From the NCBI GenBank assembly GCA_029964075.1, contig CM057129.1:10841430-10905429 (forward strand): DNA of 64,000 bases. Direction: 5' to 3'. The notes under the pieces were generated by a model. That model searched no databases, was not told the origin of the DNA, and worked only from the letters and a program-made list of their open reading frames with translations. Source of the DNA: Patiria pectinifera (taxonomy: Eukaryota > Echinodermata > Asteroidea > Valvatida > Asterinidae). Position numbers and translations under genes: made by a program. Of the stretch, positions 34,705 to 47,330 are shown in pieces (position 1 is the stretch's first letter; the number at the start of each line of letters is the position of its first letter).

Positions 34705-36936
34705 CGACCGCCGCATCCCCCAACCCCCCACCCCCCGAAAGTTCGGTCCCCTCCCGAACTTGTATCGGCGGGCAAAATAATAACAAACTCATCAAGAGGG
34801 TGCACACCGGTAAATAGGCCTCAATCCATCCGCCGAGCTCATGAATAAAAGTTATACCCGCAAAATATTCTTTATTAGAGAGTTTTGAGAGCCATACATT
34901 GGGGAATTGAAGAGATATGGCAATGAATCTTTGGCCCGGACTTGGGCTTCCAGTTGAGAGCATTTTGGATGCATTTTGCGCTCGAAAGTGGCGCTATTTT
35001 GCCATGTTGATCGTTTTTACAAAATGGATACCTTTCCGCTTTGGGGAAAATGGGGTCGTCTTCTTTGGGTGAGAATTTCTCGAAAAGTCAATGGTCAACC
35101 CATCAAAAAATGAATATAAAATGAAAGATCACATGTTGATCATCATTTCTCTGTGCAGCTAAAATACCTGGAAGGTTTTTAGTATTTTTTAAATGAATTT
35201 TGAAGTATTGGCATTTAGCACTTTTAGGAATTCTTTGGGAATTTTAATGCAGGGTTGCACCAGTAAGGTTTTGGGCTTTTTTGCAAATTGCATTTTGCCC
35301 ACAGCATTTTCTTCCAAAAGAGGGCGCACTACTCAAATAGCGGTCACTGTGAACGCGGAGATCTGTCCAACTGATGTCGGCGATAATTTAACACAAATAA
35401 AACACTCATTGTGGAGAAGATAACTCCAGAAAAACACATTGTGTTGAATTGAAATTTCGTCTGATGATTGGTCGTGAATTATGAAACAACAGAAGTGAAA
35501 ATGGACTGGAAGCGTTGAAGCAAAATGAAGTATGAGTACAAATATACAGTGTATTATATGCCAAAAAAATCCGAACTCGAGTCAATTTTAATTGCACAAA
35601 AATAAAAACATTCATCGTAGAGAAGATAAATCAAGACCAAAACATTGCATTGAATTGAAATTTCGTTCGGTAATTGGTCGTGATATGTAGCACTCACAAA
35701 ATGTAAATCGATGGGAACCGATGTCGAAAACACTGCATCGAAAACAAATGATGCAGTGTGTAAGGGTGCACACCGGTATATAGGCCTCAATCCATCCATC
35801 GAGCTCATGAATAAAAGTGATAACCTCAAAATATTCTTTCTGAGAGAGTTCTGAGAGCCATAACATTTGGGAATTGAAGAGATTATAAGCAATAACCTCT
35901 GGCGCTATTTTGCCATGTTGTGGTGGGAACGTTTTTTCAAGATGGCTACCTTTCCGGTTTGGGGGAAAATAGGGGTCGTCTTCTTTGGGTGAGAATTTCT
36001 CGAAAAGTCAATGGTCAATCCACCTAAAATTGAAAATAAAATGAAAGATGACATGTTGATCAACTTTTTTTCCTGTGCAGCTAAAATACCTGTGAGAGTT
36101 TCGAGTATTTTTAGAAGAATTTTGAAGCATGGACATTTAGCACTTATGTCTTTGGGAATTTGAATGCATGGTTGCACCCGTAAGGCCTTGGGCACTCCCG
36201 TAAATTTGGTCAAAAGCATTTTCGTTCAAAAGAGGGCGCGCTATACAAAATAGCGGTCACTGTAAACATGGAGCTATGCTGTAAACGGGGAGATCTGGGC
36301 ATTTAGCAATATAGTGTTTGGGAATTTTAATGCAGAGTTGCACCCATAGAGCCTAAAAGTACGCGCGCCATTTGTCTTTGAGCGCCTGGACCCCCCCCCC
36401 CCCCACACACACACACACACGACCTTCCTATGGGCATTTTACATTGGGTTGCCCTTTCTCTTTTTGGAAGTTAGATGTCATTTTTTGGCACGATTTTTCT
36501 CTTTCACGTCATGCGGATCAGTTTCTATTTGAGATGCACGTAACAATTTTACGGAGGGTGATTATCTTAAGAATCAATGTCCCAATGATCCAAATGTTTA
36601 AACTCCGACTTTTACACGCTATATTTTTCGTATTTTGAGGGGTCCGGAAGCGCGCCACCAGGTGTCAGCTTCCAGGTTCTATTCTAAGGGTTGACCCCAA
36701 AAACTACGCTTTTCATACATTTTGAGCCCCTTGGCCTCAGCAAGGCCGCTGTCAAAATAGAGTCGAACGCATTCTCTTATTTATTGTTTCTCAAAGTCAG
36801 AAATATCTTTTAGACAAATTCTTCAGTTTATCTTACCTCAATATTTTTCTCTACTCTTTCCTATTGATGGATTTATTTTTGTTTTGGCCATTCTCGATTG
36901 GTTTATTTTTAGTTTAATGTATTGGTTTCTTTACAG

Positions 36937-37764
36937 ATGAAGATCAGCGTGGCCACCATTCTGTCAATCGCCCTCCTTCTGGGTAACTCTGTCAAGCTCC
37001 GAGCTTCCGTTACTGGGCCGGTTCCCTCGGACGGTGATGGTCCTGCGTCTCAGGTGTGTCAGCAGTGCTGCCAGGGACCTGCTGCAATACCCGGCATACC
37101 AGGTCTGCCTGGGCCAGGAGGACCGATGGGGCCGTACGGTCAGCCGGGGTCAAAGGGCGATGCAGGTCAGCAAGGTGAGATTGGCCCTATTGGGCCTATG
37201 GGTGATCGGGGAGCACCTGGGAACACTGGGTCTAAAGGTGATGATGGGATTGGCCTGCCTGGCAAAATAGGTCCCAGAGGTATACCTGGTATCGTTGGAA
37301 GACTCGGAGAAACTGGTGTCAAAGGTCAGAAGGGTGAGCAAGGGGAGACACCAGACGATTCCAACCAGCGGGTAGCATTCACCGCGGCGAGGACGAGCAC
37401 CTCGGATACCTCTACGAGTCACGACACCCGTTTGCCCTTCCAGCACACCGAGACGCTTCTGCCGGGTACCAGTTTCGATCCCGAGACCGGCACGTTCACA
37501 GGTAGTGTGCCGGGCACCTACGTATTTACATTTTCTGTTCTTAAGTATAGCAACAGCGGTGAACTTTACATTAATCTTGTTAAAAACAATGACAAGGTGA
37601 TTTCCACCTATGGTGCAGCAAATCAACGTGGTCAGTTGTCTGGTAGCGCGGTGCTGATTCTCCAGCGTGGAGACACGGTGTATCTTACCATGTACGGTAG
37701 GGCGAATGGTGGTAACTACACCTCATTCAGCGGCTTCCTCCTTTTCCCGGAGTCAATTAATTAA
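36937..37764 (+). CDS. Secreted collagen-like C1q-domain protein, copy 3
   Basis: 275 residues, intact. The layout is as in copy 2: signal peptide 1-23 (Cys4 is Ser here), VCQQCC cluster, a stalk with the same 17+GI+11 triplet pattern, then the C1q domain. Two points are odd. The conserved Cys189 before the VPG turn is Gly (FTGSVPG). The C-terminal loop is three residues shorter (GRANGGNYTSF). It ends FPESIN, closer to copy 2 than to copies 1, 4 and 5. The start is the ATG directly after the acceptor TTTCTTTACAG. Its upstream region lacks leader exon 2 and the X-box, so its transcription may differ from that of the other copies. Confidence 0.93.
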   Translation: MKISVATILSIALLLGNSVKLRASVTGPVPSDGDGPASQVCQQCCQGPAAIPGIPGLPGPGGPMGPYGQPGSKGDAGQQGEIGPIGPMGDRGAPGNTGSKGDDGIGLPGKIGPRGIPGIVGRLGETGVKGQKGEQGETPDDSNQRVAFTAARTSTSDTSTSHDTRLPFQHTETLLPGTSFDPETGTFTGSVPGTYVFTFSVLKYSNSGELYINLVKNNDKVISTYGAANQRGQLSGSAVLILQRGDTVYLTMYGRANGGNYTSFSGFLLFPESIN

Positions 37765-39670
37765 TTGATAAATAATCGCCCCGCATAAATATGCAGGAGT
37801 AGTGGTGCCCCCCTCCCCCCCCAAAAAAAAAATCGCTTTCTATTTTGCCGAAACAATAACCAATGAATTAACAGAAATAATGTTCAATGTAATAATAGTT
37901 ATACTTGATGACGACAAAATGTCTCCTATGGGTACCATTAACAGGTATGATAAAAATGATTAATTTTAACTACATGTTTAGCATTGATATATGAAAATGG
38001 TTTACAAAAATCAAAACTACTTTAAAAAAAAATCATTAGAAAAAAGGTAAAATTAATAGTTTCGGTTTTAGAAGAAAATATTTTAAGCCGTGATTGAAAA
38101 ATTCCAAACTCAGAAATATTTATCGGATGAACCAAAAATAAGAAAGAAACTGTTCCAATAATCTAAATCTAGAATTAACAAATGCACGTATTATAAAATA
38201 ATGTATAAATGGACTTGCGTAACGCGAACTCAAAATGATTGCTAATCTAACTGAAGCAACCAATCTCCCTTTGGGTTCAGGAGTCCTTGATATTTTATTT
38301 AAAATTGAGCACATTGTATATTATTTATACATGTATTTTATATTTAATTTTGTATTTGCAGTTCAATGTACATTAATAAATACATTGCAACAAAATGTTC
38401 ATTGGAATATTTAAGTTGTTTCCATGGCAATTTTACATTTTTTTTAAGTAAAGTATAGTTGCCATAAAACATTAACCAGTAATATGACTTCCCACTCAGA
38501 TTCAAGACGTTTGGGATGTAAGTAGTCACATACATATAATTTCCTTATACTTTACCAACAATTAAAAAAACTCCTTTGAAGTACCAGAAAAAAACTACAA
38601 TATTAATATAACATATTTAAACATAACCTTGTTAACCATTCAGAACACAATATAAAACTGTTTGATAGAATCATATTTCATTTCGAGGAACAAGTTGAGA
38701 TAATTGCGGTAATAGACAGATAGAACCAGTGTTTGTGTGAAAAAAGAACAGCTATTAACACTTTCTAATCAAACACACGAATGATGCGTTGAGCATGTCG
38801 AGAAAACTGTTTAATGCAGTTCAAGAAATATAATTTTGAATCAAATAGGGATTGTCGTGCGTCATTTGTGAATTCTGCATCGTTCCTAACAGTTCCTTGT
38901 CTATTTGGCAAATTGCCAGTTGAAAACAATATCATAATTTAAAAACAATAGCATAAGCCAAGGAAATGTTTTGTGTCAATGACACACATGTCCATTATTT
39001 ACTGAGTTAGTATATCTTAACCTGAAGCACAGTGTAGCCCTTGCCAATTCTGGCTCGGCAGACTGACGTGAATACGAGTTAACAGTTATTTACCACATTA
39101 ATATTTTGTGAAGAAAAAAAATCAATCGTTTTAACACCATAAAGTATTATCCAGCCTTATCTACACTGGCAGACTAGTAATTTAAAAAAATATAAAGAAA
39201 AACAAGTTTAGGTCAATAGTGAGCTTGCTAAGAACTTGGCCATACAGATGCCTTCAAATGGGAAACCAGGGTTGCTCACAGCTTCTCACAGTTGTGTTTT
39301 ATGATAAATAATTAATTCGTTCACAATAAACAGGTAGTCCGGGATCCTAATTTTTCCCAGGAGCTAGAACAAATGCAAGCGGCCACCAAGAAACAAACAT
39401 CCCATATTACATTTAGGAGATCAATTTCTTTCGAGATCAAGCGTCGGGAAAAAAAGACAATTCAGTTATAAGTACACTATCATGGGCAACAAGAAAGTGA
39501 CGCCCTCCTAAGGTTGTAATTGCTAAGGAAAGAAGTCTGTGGTACACGGATGGATCGAAACAGTTGGGTGAGTTTGGGATTGGGTTTGGTTGGGCGAGGG
39601 TCATGATTTGGGTTTGCATATTTCTGTGTTTGGTTTTGGTATAGGCTGGGTGCAATAAGCGGAGGTGGGA
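37765..39670. other. 3' flank of copy 3 and unique AT-rich DNA
   Basis: The first approximately 130 bp resemble the 3' flank of the other copies. From about 37900 to 39480 the DNA is not seen elsewhere in the window and is very AT-rich; I find no gene, repeat border or RNA in it. From about 39515 to 39670 there is an isolated copy of the G-rich repeat found at 12585-12745. Confidence 0.5.
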
Positions 39671-39900
39671 GGCCTCAATATTTTTGGCTCAAATAACGTG
39701 GAAGTCTGCACGGTCACCGTATGCCTTGCCAGGCTTTGGACGAACTTTAGGAAGGTTAAACTGAACCCCATCACAGCTTTTAGTGCGAATGTTAAACGCA
39801 TGAACTGATAATTACTCTGAGAAGTACCGTAGCGCTGCCTCACCATGGCGGATAAGTTTGAAAAGTACCGAAGAATCTTGAATTCAACCCGCACCGTAAC
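39661..39900 (-). mobile_element. LINE relic, unit C
   Basis: Minus-strand remnant of the same LINE tail as at 580-760. It is longer here, covering the segment upstream of the YGDRA-like motif (LRLTFALKAV region). Frames are disrupted. Confidence 0.35.
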
Positions 39901-40533
39901 CGAGAGCCAACGTAGTTCCTGAAGTATGGGCGTACGACCCTTCCTTCTGCATATATGTTGTTATTTCTTAAACTGGTAATCGTATGAAAAAAAAACATAA
40001 ACCGTTACAATAGTCTGTCTGGCAAGTTACAAAAGCATGTATTAAAATATATTCATTTGCATTTCGCATACCGTATATATTACAGCCAGAGATTAAATGA
40101 AGTCTGGTGATATCATTTATTTATCCTCGGAAACTTTTTTCTTGAAAAAACAAGAGTTTAAAATTGCGCCACATTGAACCAAGAACTTTCAACTTTTGTT
40201 AGACACTTTATTTTGTATCCCATGTTATACATGTGTAATTGAGTTTTGTTTCATGTCAAAAGTTGAGTTTTAGAGCTGTCACTATGATGAAATTGTTTAC
40301 GATTTAATGTAATTTCAGATGATAATGTGACACTATATCAGTAGATTACGCAATTATGATTCTAGTATATATTTGATTGTAAGACATCTTTTTTTTTCCG
40401 AGAATACATTTGAGGGTGTGCTCTGTTAAGCAGCTAAACCAATTTAAGCACAGACATTAATCATATAACATGTGATCAGTATCAAACATAAATACTCAAA
40501 AACTGTATTTGAATATTACTTTAATTGAACATT

Positions 40534-41521
40534 ACACTCAGACACGAATACAATCAAAACATCATTAACCAATATATTGGATTTGCCGCAGCCTGAATGT
40601 GTTTATTAAATCTCATGCCAAATCAAAGCATGTTTTGTTTTCCTTTTCACCATACGCACCACCAACATAAATAGACGGCCAGATACCAGTCTTTCATTGC
40701 TGAAATCCTTTGGGCAAACTGACTCTTACAAACCATTGGGTTGATCAGGCCCACCGAACCTGGGGTACATAACCGGGCCCCCACTCCGGATCCAATTTAA
40801 ACCGTACCTGGGGTAATAACGGTCCCCCACTCCGAAAACCACCTGTTGTATATCCACGCCCCTTCTAAATTGCTCCGAAATTGATAGGACACTTGTAAAA
40901 ACTTTTTAAGTAATTTCCTTAATTGAAACACAAAGTACGGTCGGAACCGACTTCGTGGAAGCAAACCCTAGCCGGCACAGGCTGGGTTATTGTTGTAAAG
41001 GTTTGGAATTAAACAATTATCAATCAATGTCAGCACATTTCACTGGACAGGCTCAGCGACCCTGGAATATGGCTTGCCGAACACTGTCCCACGACCACAG
41101 TCGGCGCTTTCCCACACTTTTTGCGGAGTGAAAAAACCCTCAAGGTAAACCCACTCTTCTTGTTTGCCAAAATGAAGAGTCAAAATCCCGTTGGCAAAAA
41201 ACCCGCAAAGAAGCGCCGAGAAACCGCTAAGTGGCAGCAAAAACTTTCAGAGCACTTACTTCCGAATACTTCGGATAAATAATAATTAAAGGCGGCGAAG
41301 GAGAGGAGGCGGGATAACGATGGTCCCACATTCAGTTACTGCAACGAAGTGGTCTTCTCCACGTGACAACAGCCCACACCTTGCCTCTGTCTAACCACGT
41401 TGCTGCTGGGCTAGCCAATCCGCTCATTAATGCATTATTCATGATCTCCAATCAATTCTTAAACATAAAACCCATTCGTGCTGCGTGTAAGATATTTTAT
41501 CGTTCAGTCGATAAAATTGAT
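40534..41521 (-). mobile_element. Ngaro-related short fragment with flanking 26-bp repeat
   Basis: The left about 570 bp match the tail of the fragment at 15372-15975; the rest is different. It is bounded by 26-bp direct repeats (40508-40533 and 41522-41547, one difference). Units A (near 1372) and D (near 53559) have the single-copy empty site. It is broken and short. A flanking duplication is unexpected for tyrosine-recombinase elements, so the way it moved is open. Confidence 0.55.
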
Positions 41522-42245
41522 TTTGAACATTACTTTAATTGAACATTTAGCTTTTAACAATGTGGAAAACCTTGTCCACTCGTAATACATTCCATCAAAT
41601 TCCTCTCAAGAAAGTAAAATTACAGAGAAATTGTGTCGTTGAAATGAACGAGCAAATCACAGTCTGACTCTTGAGAACAAAATAATTTCTTATTAAGCAC
41701 TTAAATCTGTGATTATAGATAACATTTCTTATCACTTTGACGTTACAAATTATTGCAAACAAAGTCAGTTAATTACCTGCATTTTTGACCATTTTTGTTT
41801 GTTTTGACTTCTAGATTTGGGGATCGTGTTAATGAAAGGCCGGGTTAACATTGGTAGAGGACGGATGGGGTGGAGGATGAATGATTAGTGGTGTCGAGGG
41901 GGTTAGGGATTGAAGATGAGGGGCGGGGAGCAAAATATGATGCCGATTGTTACTTATCTTTCAATAATTCATCAAGAACAATGAATGGCACTAAGACGAT
42001 GGTGTAGTTTACTTATCCCATTTACCTCACGGATTCTTAAAAAGCTAAAACATGTAGACAACAAAATGAGAAATGAAAAATGCTGGATGTCAGGCCCATC
42101 TTTACCCCCCCCCCCCCACAACCGGAAGCCCACCGACAGTGTTGTTCTGCATCCGCCTGTGAAGGGCAGGGTGTTCAGGTTGGCTTTGGTTTGAAGGTAA
42201 TAGAGATAAGGTGGTTGCGTTTCGCAGATTAATGGGGGATCATAG

Positions 42246-42756
42246 GCGTATCCAGCGTGGGGGGGGGGGGGGGTAAGTGGGGTTATTTACCCCCCCCCCC
42301 CAATATTTTGTAAAGACTGTCTTTTTCCATTCAAATGCCCTTTTTTTCAACGGGCTTAACCCCCCCCGCCCCCCCCCCAAAATAATTTGTTAAGAGTGCC
42401 CTTTTTTTTTGAAGAAGAAGTGCCTTTTTTCTGATCAAGTGCCCTTTCTTAAAAAGAAGTGGTGCCCTTTTTTGTGGGACATGCCGTTTTGGCTGCCTTT
42501 TTCAGAATTTGGCACATGTATTGCGTAAAAAGCACCATATATTGGCCGTTTGTGCTTATAATCGTCAGTTTTACACAGCGCCCCCATCGACAGATGGTAC
42601 CAGCCCCCCGCCCCCCCCCCCCTAACCTTTTTGATTTTACGGAGGCCAAGTGTCCGGACAAAAAAAACCTGTCTACATTTCACCACGGATGTTCAAGAGC
42701 TCTTTTCAAATTTTTTTAACCCCCCCGAATAAAAATGACCGTGCTACGCCCCTGGA
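42246..42756. mobile_element. C/G-run-rich MITE-like insertion
   Basis: Absent at the corresponding place in unit D (about 54296). It starts AGGCGTATCCAGCG and ends CGTGCTACGCCCCTGG, an imperfect inverted end. The interior has several C or G runs of ten or more and repeated TGCCCTTTTTT-like phrases. A stretch GGCCAAGTGTCCGGACAAAA near 42645 is the reverse complement of part of the repeat at 2280-2320. Confidence 0.5.
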
Positions 42757-44394
42757 AATGGATGAGAATGAGAGAGAGAGAGAGCATTGGTGAGAGAGGC
42801 TGATAGGGTGAAAGCTGTACGATTTCCTCACACGCTCATCTTACAAACGCCGGGTATGTTAGGGCCAGGGACATCGCCACGTGCAGGGGGGGGGTTGGAT
42901 GTTTGCAAGTGCGGAATTTTCGCGGAAGGGTTCATCGGCAAAACAAAGCTAAAGGGAAATAAAGTCCGGATTTCATTACGTTCGAATGAATTTCTTTTCT
43001 TTTTTTCTAATTTATATTTTCTTCTCACGTTTTTAGAAAAGTAAATTCCAAAACGCCCACCGTACATCAATTATGCGGATGACGTTTGGGAGAAAAAAAA
43101 TCCCGCCCATGCAGGATGGTAAAGGGTGCACACCGGTAAATAGTCTTAAACTCATCCGCCAAGTGCATGAAAGAAAGTTAAAGCCTCAAAATATTCTATA
43201 TTAGAGAGTTCTGAGAGCCATAAAATCCGGGATTTGAAGGGATAAGGCAATGAACCCTCTGGCCCGGACTTGGGGCTTCCAATTCTGAGCATTTTGGATG
43301 CAATTGGGCTTGAAAGTGGCGCTATATTGTGTCATGTTGTGGAGGGCTCGTTTTTAAAGATGGCTACTGTTCCACTTTGGGGAAAAATAGGGGTCGTCTT
43401 CTTAGGGTGAGAATATCTCGAAAAGTCAATGGTCAACCCACAAAAACATAAAAATAAAATAAAAGATGACCCGTGAGAGTTTTGAGAATTTTTCCAGGAA
43501 TTTTGAAGTATGGGCATTTAGCACTGGTGTCTATGGGAATTTTTATACAGGGCTGCACCCCAAGACCTGTAAATCGGCTCCAAGAGACAAAAGTGATAAC
43601 TACACGTACTTTTTTTTAAATTTTTTTTAGTAATACTCATGACTGTAGATCTCCAACGCATGGTGTTTGAAATTTTAATTGTCTATGAATACATGTAGTA
43701 TTTCTTGAGTTGTTGCCCCAAACACGAGTTAATTCTGTATTTCAAAATTAGAGTTTCGTCCTGTGATTTGTCATGATGACTGCGTAACATTATGAGATTT
43801 AATATTATGGGGGAACTGTCAAACAATGAAACAATAATACATGTTTGACCGAAACAAGTATAGTATCTTAAACGCGAAAAATACAAACCGAATGAAAACA
43901 GAAAGTCAACGTCCAAGAAATATGACACACTCGTTTTTTGGGGCCGGGCAATAACCCGAGCCTACCGGGCCAAGATGTTTTAAGTTGTAAGTTCGGCCAG
44001 TAATCGGTCTTGATGTATTACTCATCAGGAGATACTATTTCGCGAGCAACCGTCAAACAACTAATGAAAGTTTCTTTCGAGAAAGAGCGCGCTAAATAAA
44101 AGTTTCCATCAATAGAGGGGGCGCCTCATAAATAGTGGTCTCCACAAAGCCAGCATCTGCCAAGCCCCCATCAGCAAAAACCATAGGCTAAGCCTAAAAA
44201 CATTATCCTCAATTGTGTGTTTTCTGGTGATGTGCCCCCAAACTGGTAATGTGCCCCCCTCCCCCCCCCCTCCCCCATGCCCGAAGCTGCCAATGGTGCT
44301 GCACCTCAGACACTCCTTTTGAGACTGATTCCAGATAAATAATTCTCTCATCCAAACTTCATTTAAGAAAAAAAAAGGCTCTGGTTTCACCTAA

Positions 44395-44755
44395 ACGACA
44401 CCTGGCTACCACTACCCCAGACTGACGGGTCTCCTATACCCTAGGTCCTCGGCTACACCTAGACTGATGGGTCTCCTATACTCTAGGTCCTTCCTCTACT
44501 GAGACTGCAACCTAACTGTTCCACTTCATTGGGCACACCAAGGTTGCTCTAGGATCCTACCTACTTGGCATCCACACAGGATGCAACTTCACACTTCATC
44601 GATTTGGCTTTTGCTATACTGAAGTGTTTACTTTCTTACTGAGCATACTGACCGGAATGTCGAGTTTATACGTCTGGTTCTTTTCAGAACCATTTACTTA
44701 GTTGAGAAATTATTCGCCCACGGTGTTTCCGCAAACCTTTCATTATTTGTTAAAC
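44395..44755. mobile_element. Insertion with Penelope-like end sequence, unit C
   Basis: Absent from unit A at the same place. Near 44640-44740 it shares AGCATACTGACCGGAA, TGGTTCTTTTCAGA and TTGAGAAATTATTCGC with the 187-bp insertion at 55003-55189. The left part has repeated TGGGTCTCCTATAC phrases (about 44430 and 44467). It is a remnant; the Penelope link is tentative. Confidence 0.35.
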
Positions 44756-45410
44756 GTATTTACGAAATTGAATTCAATGTACAAGTTACCTAGATTGCAC
44801 ACTTGTTATGCGGGTAATGAAGATACCCTGAAACCTTTTTATATTTTCGCTAAACTCAACCGGGTGTGAAAACGCTTGCCGGTATTTAAGACATTTGAAA
44901 GAAAGTTTTGCCATTTTGAATGAGCGAGGGTGAGAAATTGGACTAATATTTAAATGAAGACTTTGCTGCTTTAAAACTCACATAATTATGTCTTCTACAA
45001 ACATTAATGTGATTGACTTACTAGCACCCTATTATTGGTTAAACTCTCTCGTGTGAGCGGTCACTCTACTAATTATCACCACCTAGACACGCACGATTCT
45101 ATCAATGAGTCTGTATTTCATAGGGTCCTAAATTCACGCTACCCCGGATAAGAGACATCCCGGCGGAGACATGCCCAATGCGGTGTCATTTATTAATCCT
45201 CGGAAAGATTTGTTTTCCTCCTGGAAAAAAAAAACCAAACAACCAAAGAAATGAGTCTGAATTGCACCATAGTGGACCAATGACTCTTAAATGTCATTAT
45301 TGTTTTTTCTTTTTTGTGTGCCAAATTATTTTTAACGTGTTAAAAGTTTGGTCTTAGAGTTTAATTCTGATGAAATGATTGTTTACGATTTCATGCAATT
45401 GTAGTTGGGC
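44756..45410. repeat. Alpha/beta junction, copy C
   Basis: Continues the unit A sequence from about 4165 through the beta start (about 45034) up to the SINE. No coding signal. Confidence 0.6.
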
Positions 45411-45544
45411 GCGGAGAAGAACCCTCGTGGCACAGGAGAAAACCAACGCACAACTCTGCTCACATGTGATCCGCGGCCAGGATTCGAACCGTGGTCACCT
45501 TGGTGAGAGGCGAGCGCTTTACGCACAAGCCAACCACGCCACCC
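45411..45544 (-). mobile_element. tRNA-derived SINE (second family), copy C, short
   Basis: Head region only, with an intact B box GGTTCGAATCC on the minus strand (about 45479-45490). The body seen in copy B is missing. Confidence 0.55.
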
Positions 45545-47330
45545 AAAATGCTTGTATACTTTAGTCAGGAAAAATAATGAGGGAAAAATGAAACGCATTC
45601 CACACGCCTATCGATTTTGTAACGGCCAGCTTGCCGGGTATCAGGCCCTTTTGCCTGCCCCCTTCCCCTCCACTCACAGCCTGACATAACTGGAAGCACA
45701 TCGACAATTTGGTTCTGTATCCGCCGTTGAGGGGCAGGGTGTTCAGGCCGTTTGGGTCTGAAAGTTATAAGACATTATTTAGGTGATTGCGTCTCGCAGA
45801 TTGATGGGAAATGGTGAGATGAAGTTGGGAGTGGCAAAGCCTTGGTGAGAGAGGCTGGATAGGTAAAAGTTGAACCCACGTCAGCTTACGGGCAGGTATG
45901 ATAGGGGCAGGGTCGTTGCCAAGTGCAGCGGTGAGGTCTGAGTACCCGATTTAGTAAACATGGTCTGCGCATTAAACAGGCGGCCAGCTCCTAATGCCAG
46001 ACGGCGTAGTACAGACGTCTTGTCCCCTTTGCCACTGGTTATAGCTGTCCCAACACCCCCCCCCCCCGATATTTTCAAATATCCGATGGCAGATTTATTT
46101 CAGTTAAAATATTATTGCTGTACGTTCCCATCGTGGTCAAACTCATAGTCCCGGCTGGATGATGAAAAACGATACGTCACTTCAAACTCAGTGGCGTAAC
46201 CCGGCAAGCTAGAGAGGGCGTGCCTCACCACTCAGCCTGCCTGGGATTCGGGGGAGGCGCTAAACTCTTTGAATGCTTCCTCCAGAAAATGAGGAGTCTT
46301 AATTAAGGTCCCTTTAATGAACCACGCCAATGAGTAATACTTGGCAGCGTAATATCTCTCGAAAATACTAGGTTTGAAAACGAAACACCCTGGATAGGTA
46401 TAGGAATAGATACTGTTTGGAATTGTGGGCAGTATTGTTCTGCTGGAAATCAGGGGCACACTTTGTGATTATTTTGGACTTTTGGTAGACTATGGGCCAC
46501 CGTATTTTCAAATTTTCTCAGTAGGTATTCTTATAGTCCGGTCTATTTTAGCACGGAAAACTGTTAGTTGTCATCAGCAGAAAATTGATGAGTGAATAAC
46601 TAAAAACCGTGGCACTCGATGGGTTACCCAACGAAAACAACTGTCACGACTCGACTGTTAATGCTGTAAAAATAGATTTACTCTTCCTCTTCCTGTCGAC
46701 GAAACTATTAATAGAAAGGGGAACAACAACACTCTAGCATTAAATAAGCAGCCCTTTCTCCTGGCTGCCCAGGCTTGTTAGGAGGGGGAAGGGATGGTGG
46801 GGGCAGGGGTTCAATATGGGGATTCGTACTTAGCTTGGAGATCAGGCTATTGAAGGCTAGTGTTTCCTAAGGAAAGAAGTTTGTTGCACATGGTTGGATC
46901 AAAACAGTTGGGTAAGTTTGGGATTAGGTTTGATTAGGCGAGGGTCAAGATCGGAGTTGGAGTAATCATGTGTTTGGTATTAGGTATAGTTTGGGCTCAA
47001 TAAGCGGATGTGGGAGGGCCTCAATTAGCGAGGAGGGGGTTCTGCAGGTGCAAGGTCGGTTGCATGCCGAGAAGTTGCAGAGCCGAGCGCACGTTTGACT
47101 AGTGGATGGGGATAGAAGAATGGTTGTGATTATAAAAAAAAGTTGCCTTTGGGAACGGCTGGGTTCTGCAAAATAAGTATACTACACCGTAAGAGGGCGG
47201 CAACTGTACAGGGACCTGATATAATGCACACAGTATATTGAAGTTCTTATTACTTTTTACTTTCAAGCTAAATGATTACGCCTTCGTTTTTCTATCAAAA
47301 ATGTAGACTGCATGACCTGACTACACAATA
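45545..47330. repeat. Beta block middle, copy C
   Basis: Matches 11358-13060 and 27600-29440. No coding signal. It has a C run near 46055. Confidence 0.7.

Larger units (their letters stand above)
30051..36936. other. Leader intron of copy 3, with block duplications
   Basis: This 6.9-kb interval is the most rearranged of the four leader introns. Intron blocks seen once in other units occur more than once: pieces like 13885-14100 at 30360 and 32930, like 17260-17700 at 31260 and 32260, and alpha-type pieces (like 2790-3800) at 34795 and 35765. It ends in TATTGGTTTCTTTACAG|ATG. No 68-bp leader exon 2 and no X-box are present. I see no coding signal; a C run followed by a CA repeat lies at about 36391-36420. 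Confidence 0.5.
39901..44394. repeat. Alpha block, copy C
   Basis: Matches 760-4100 of unit A and 53100-56080 of unit D. It is interrupted by the Ngaro-related fragment (40534-41521) and by the C/G-run-rich element (about 42246-42756). The piece starting near 43127 corresponds to 2795 and 55265. No coding signal. Confidence 0.65.

Noticed and set aside
34657-34848. Proline/histidine-rich short frame
   Set aside because: Produced by the C-rich run near 34710-34740; not conserved in the paired duplicate.
36391-36425. C run followed by CA repeat as a possible functional element
   Set aside because: Ordinary microsatellite; nothing conserved around it in other units.
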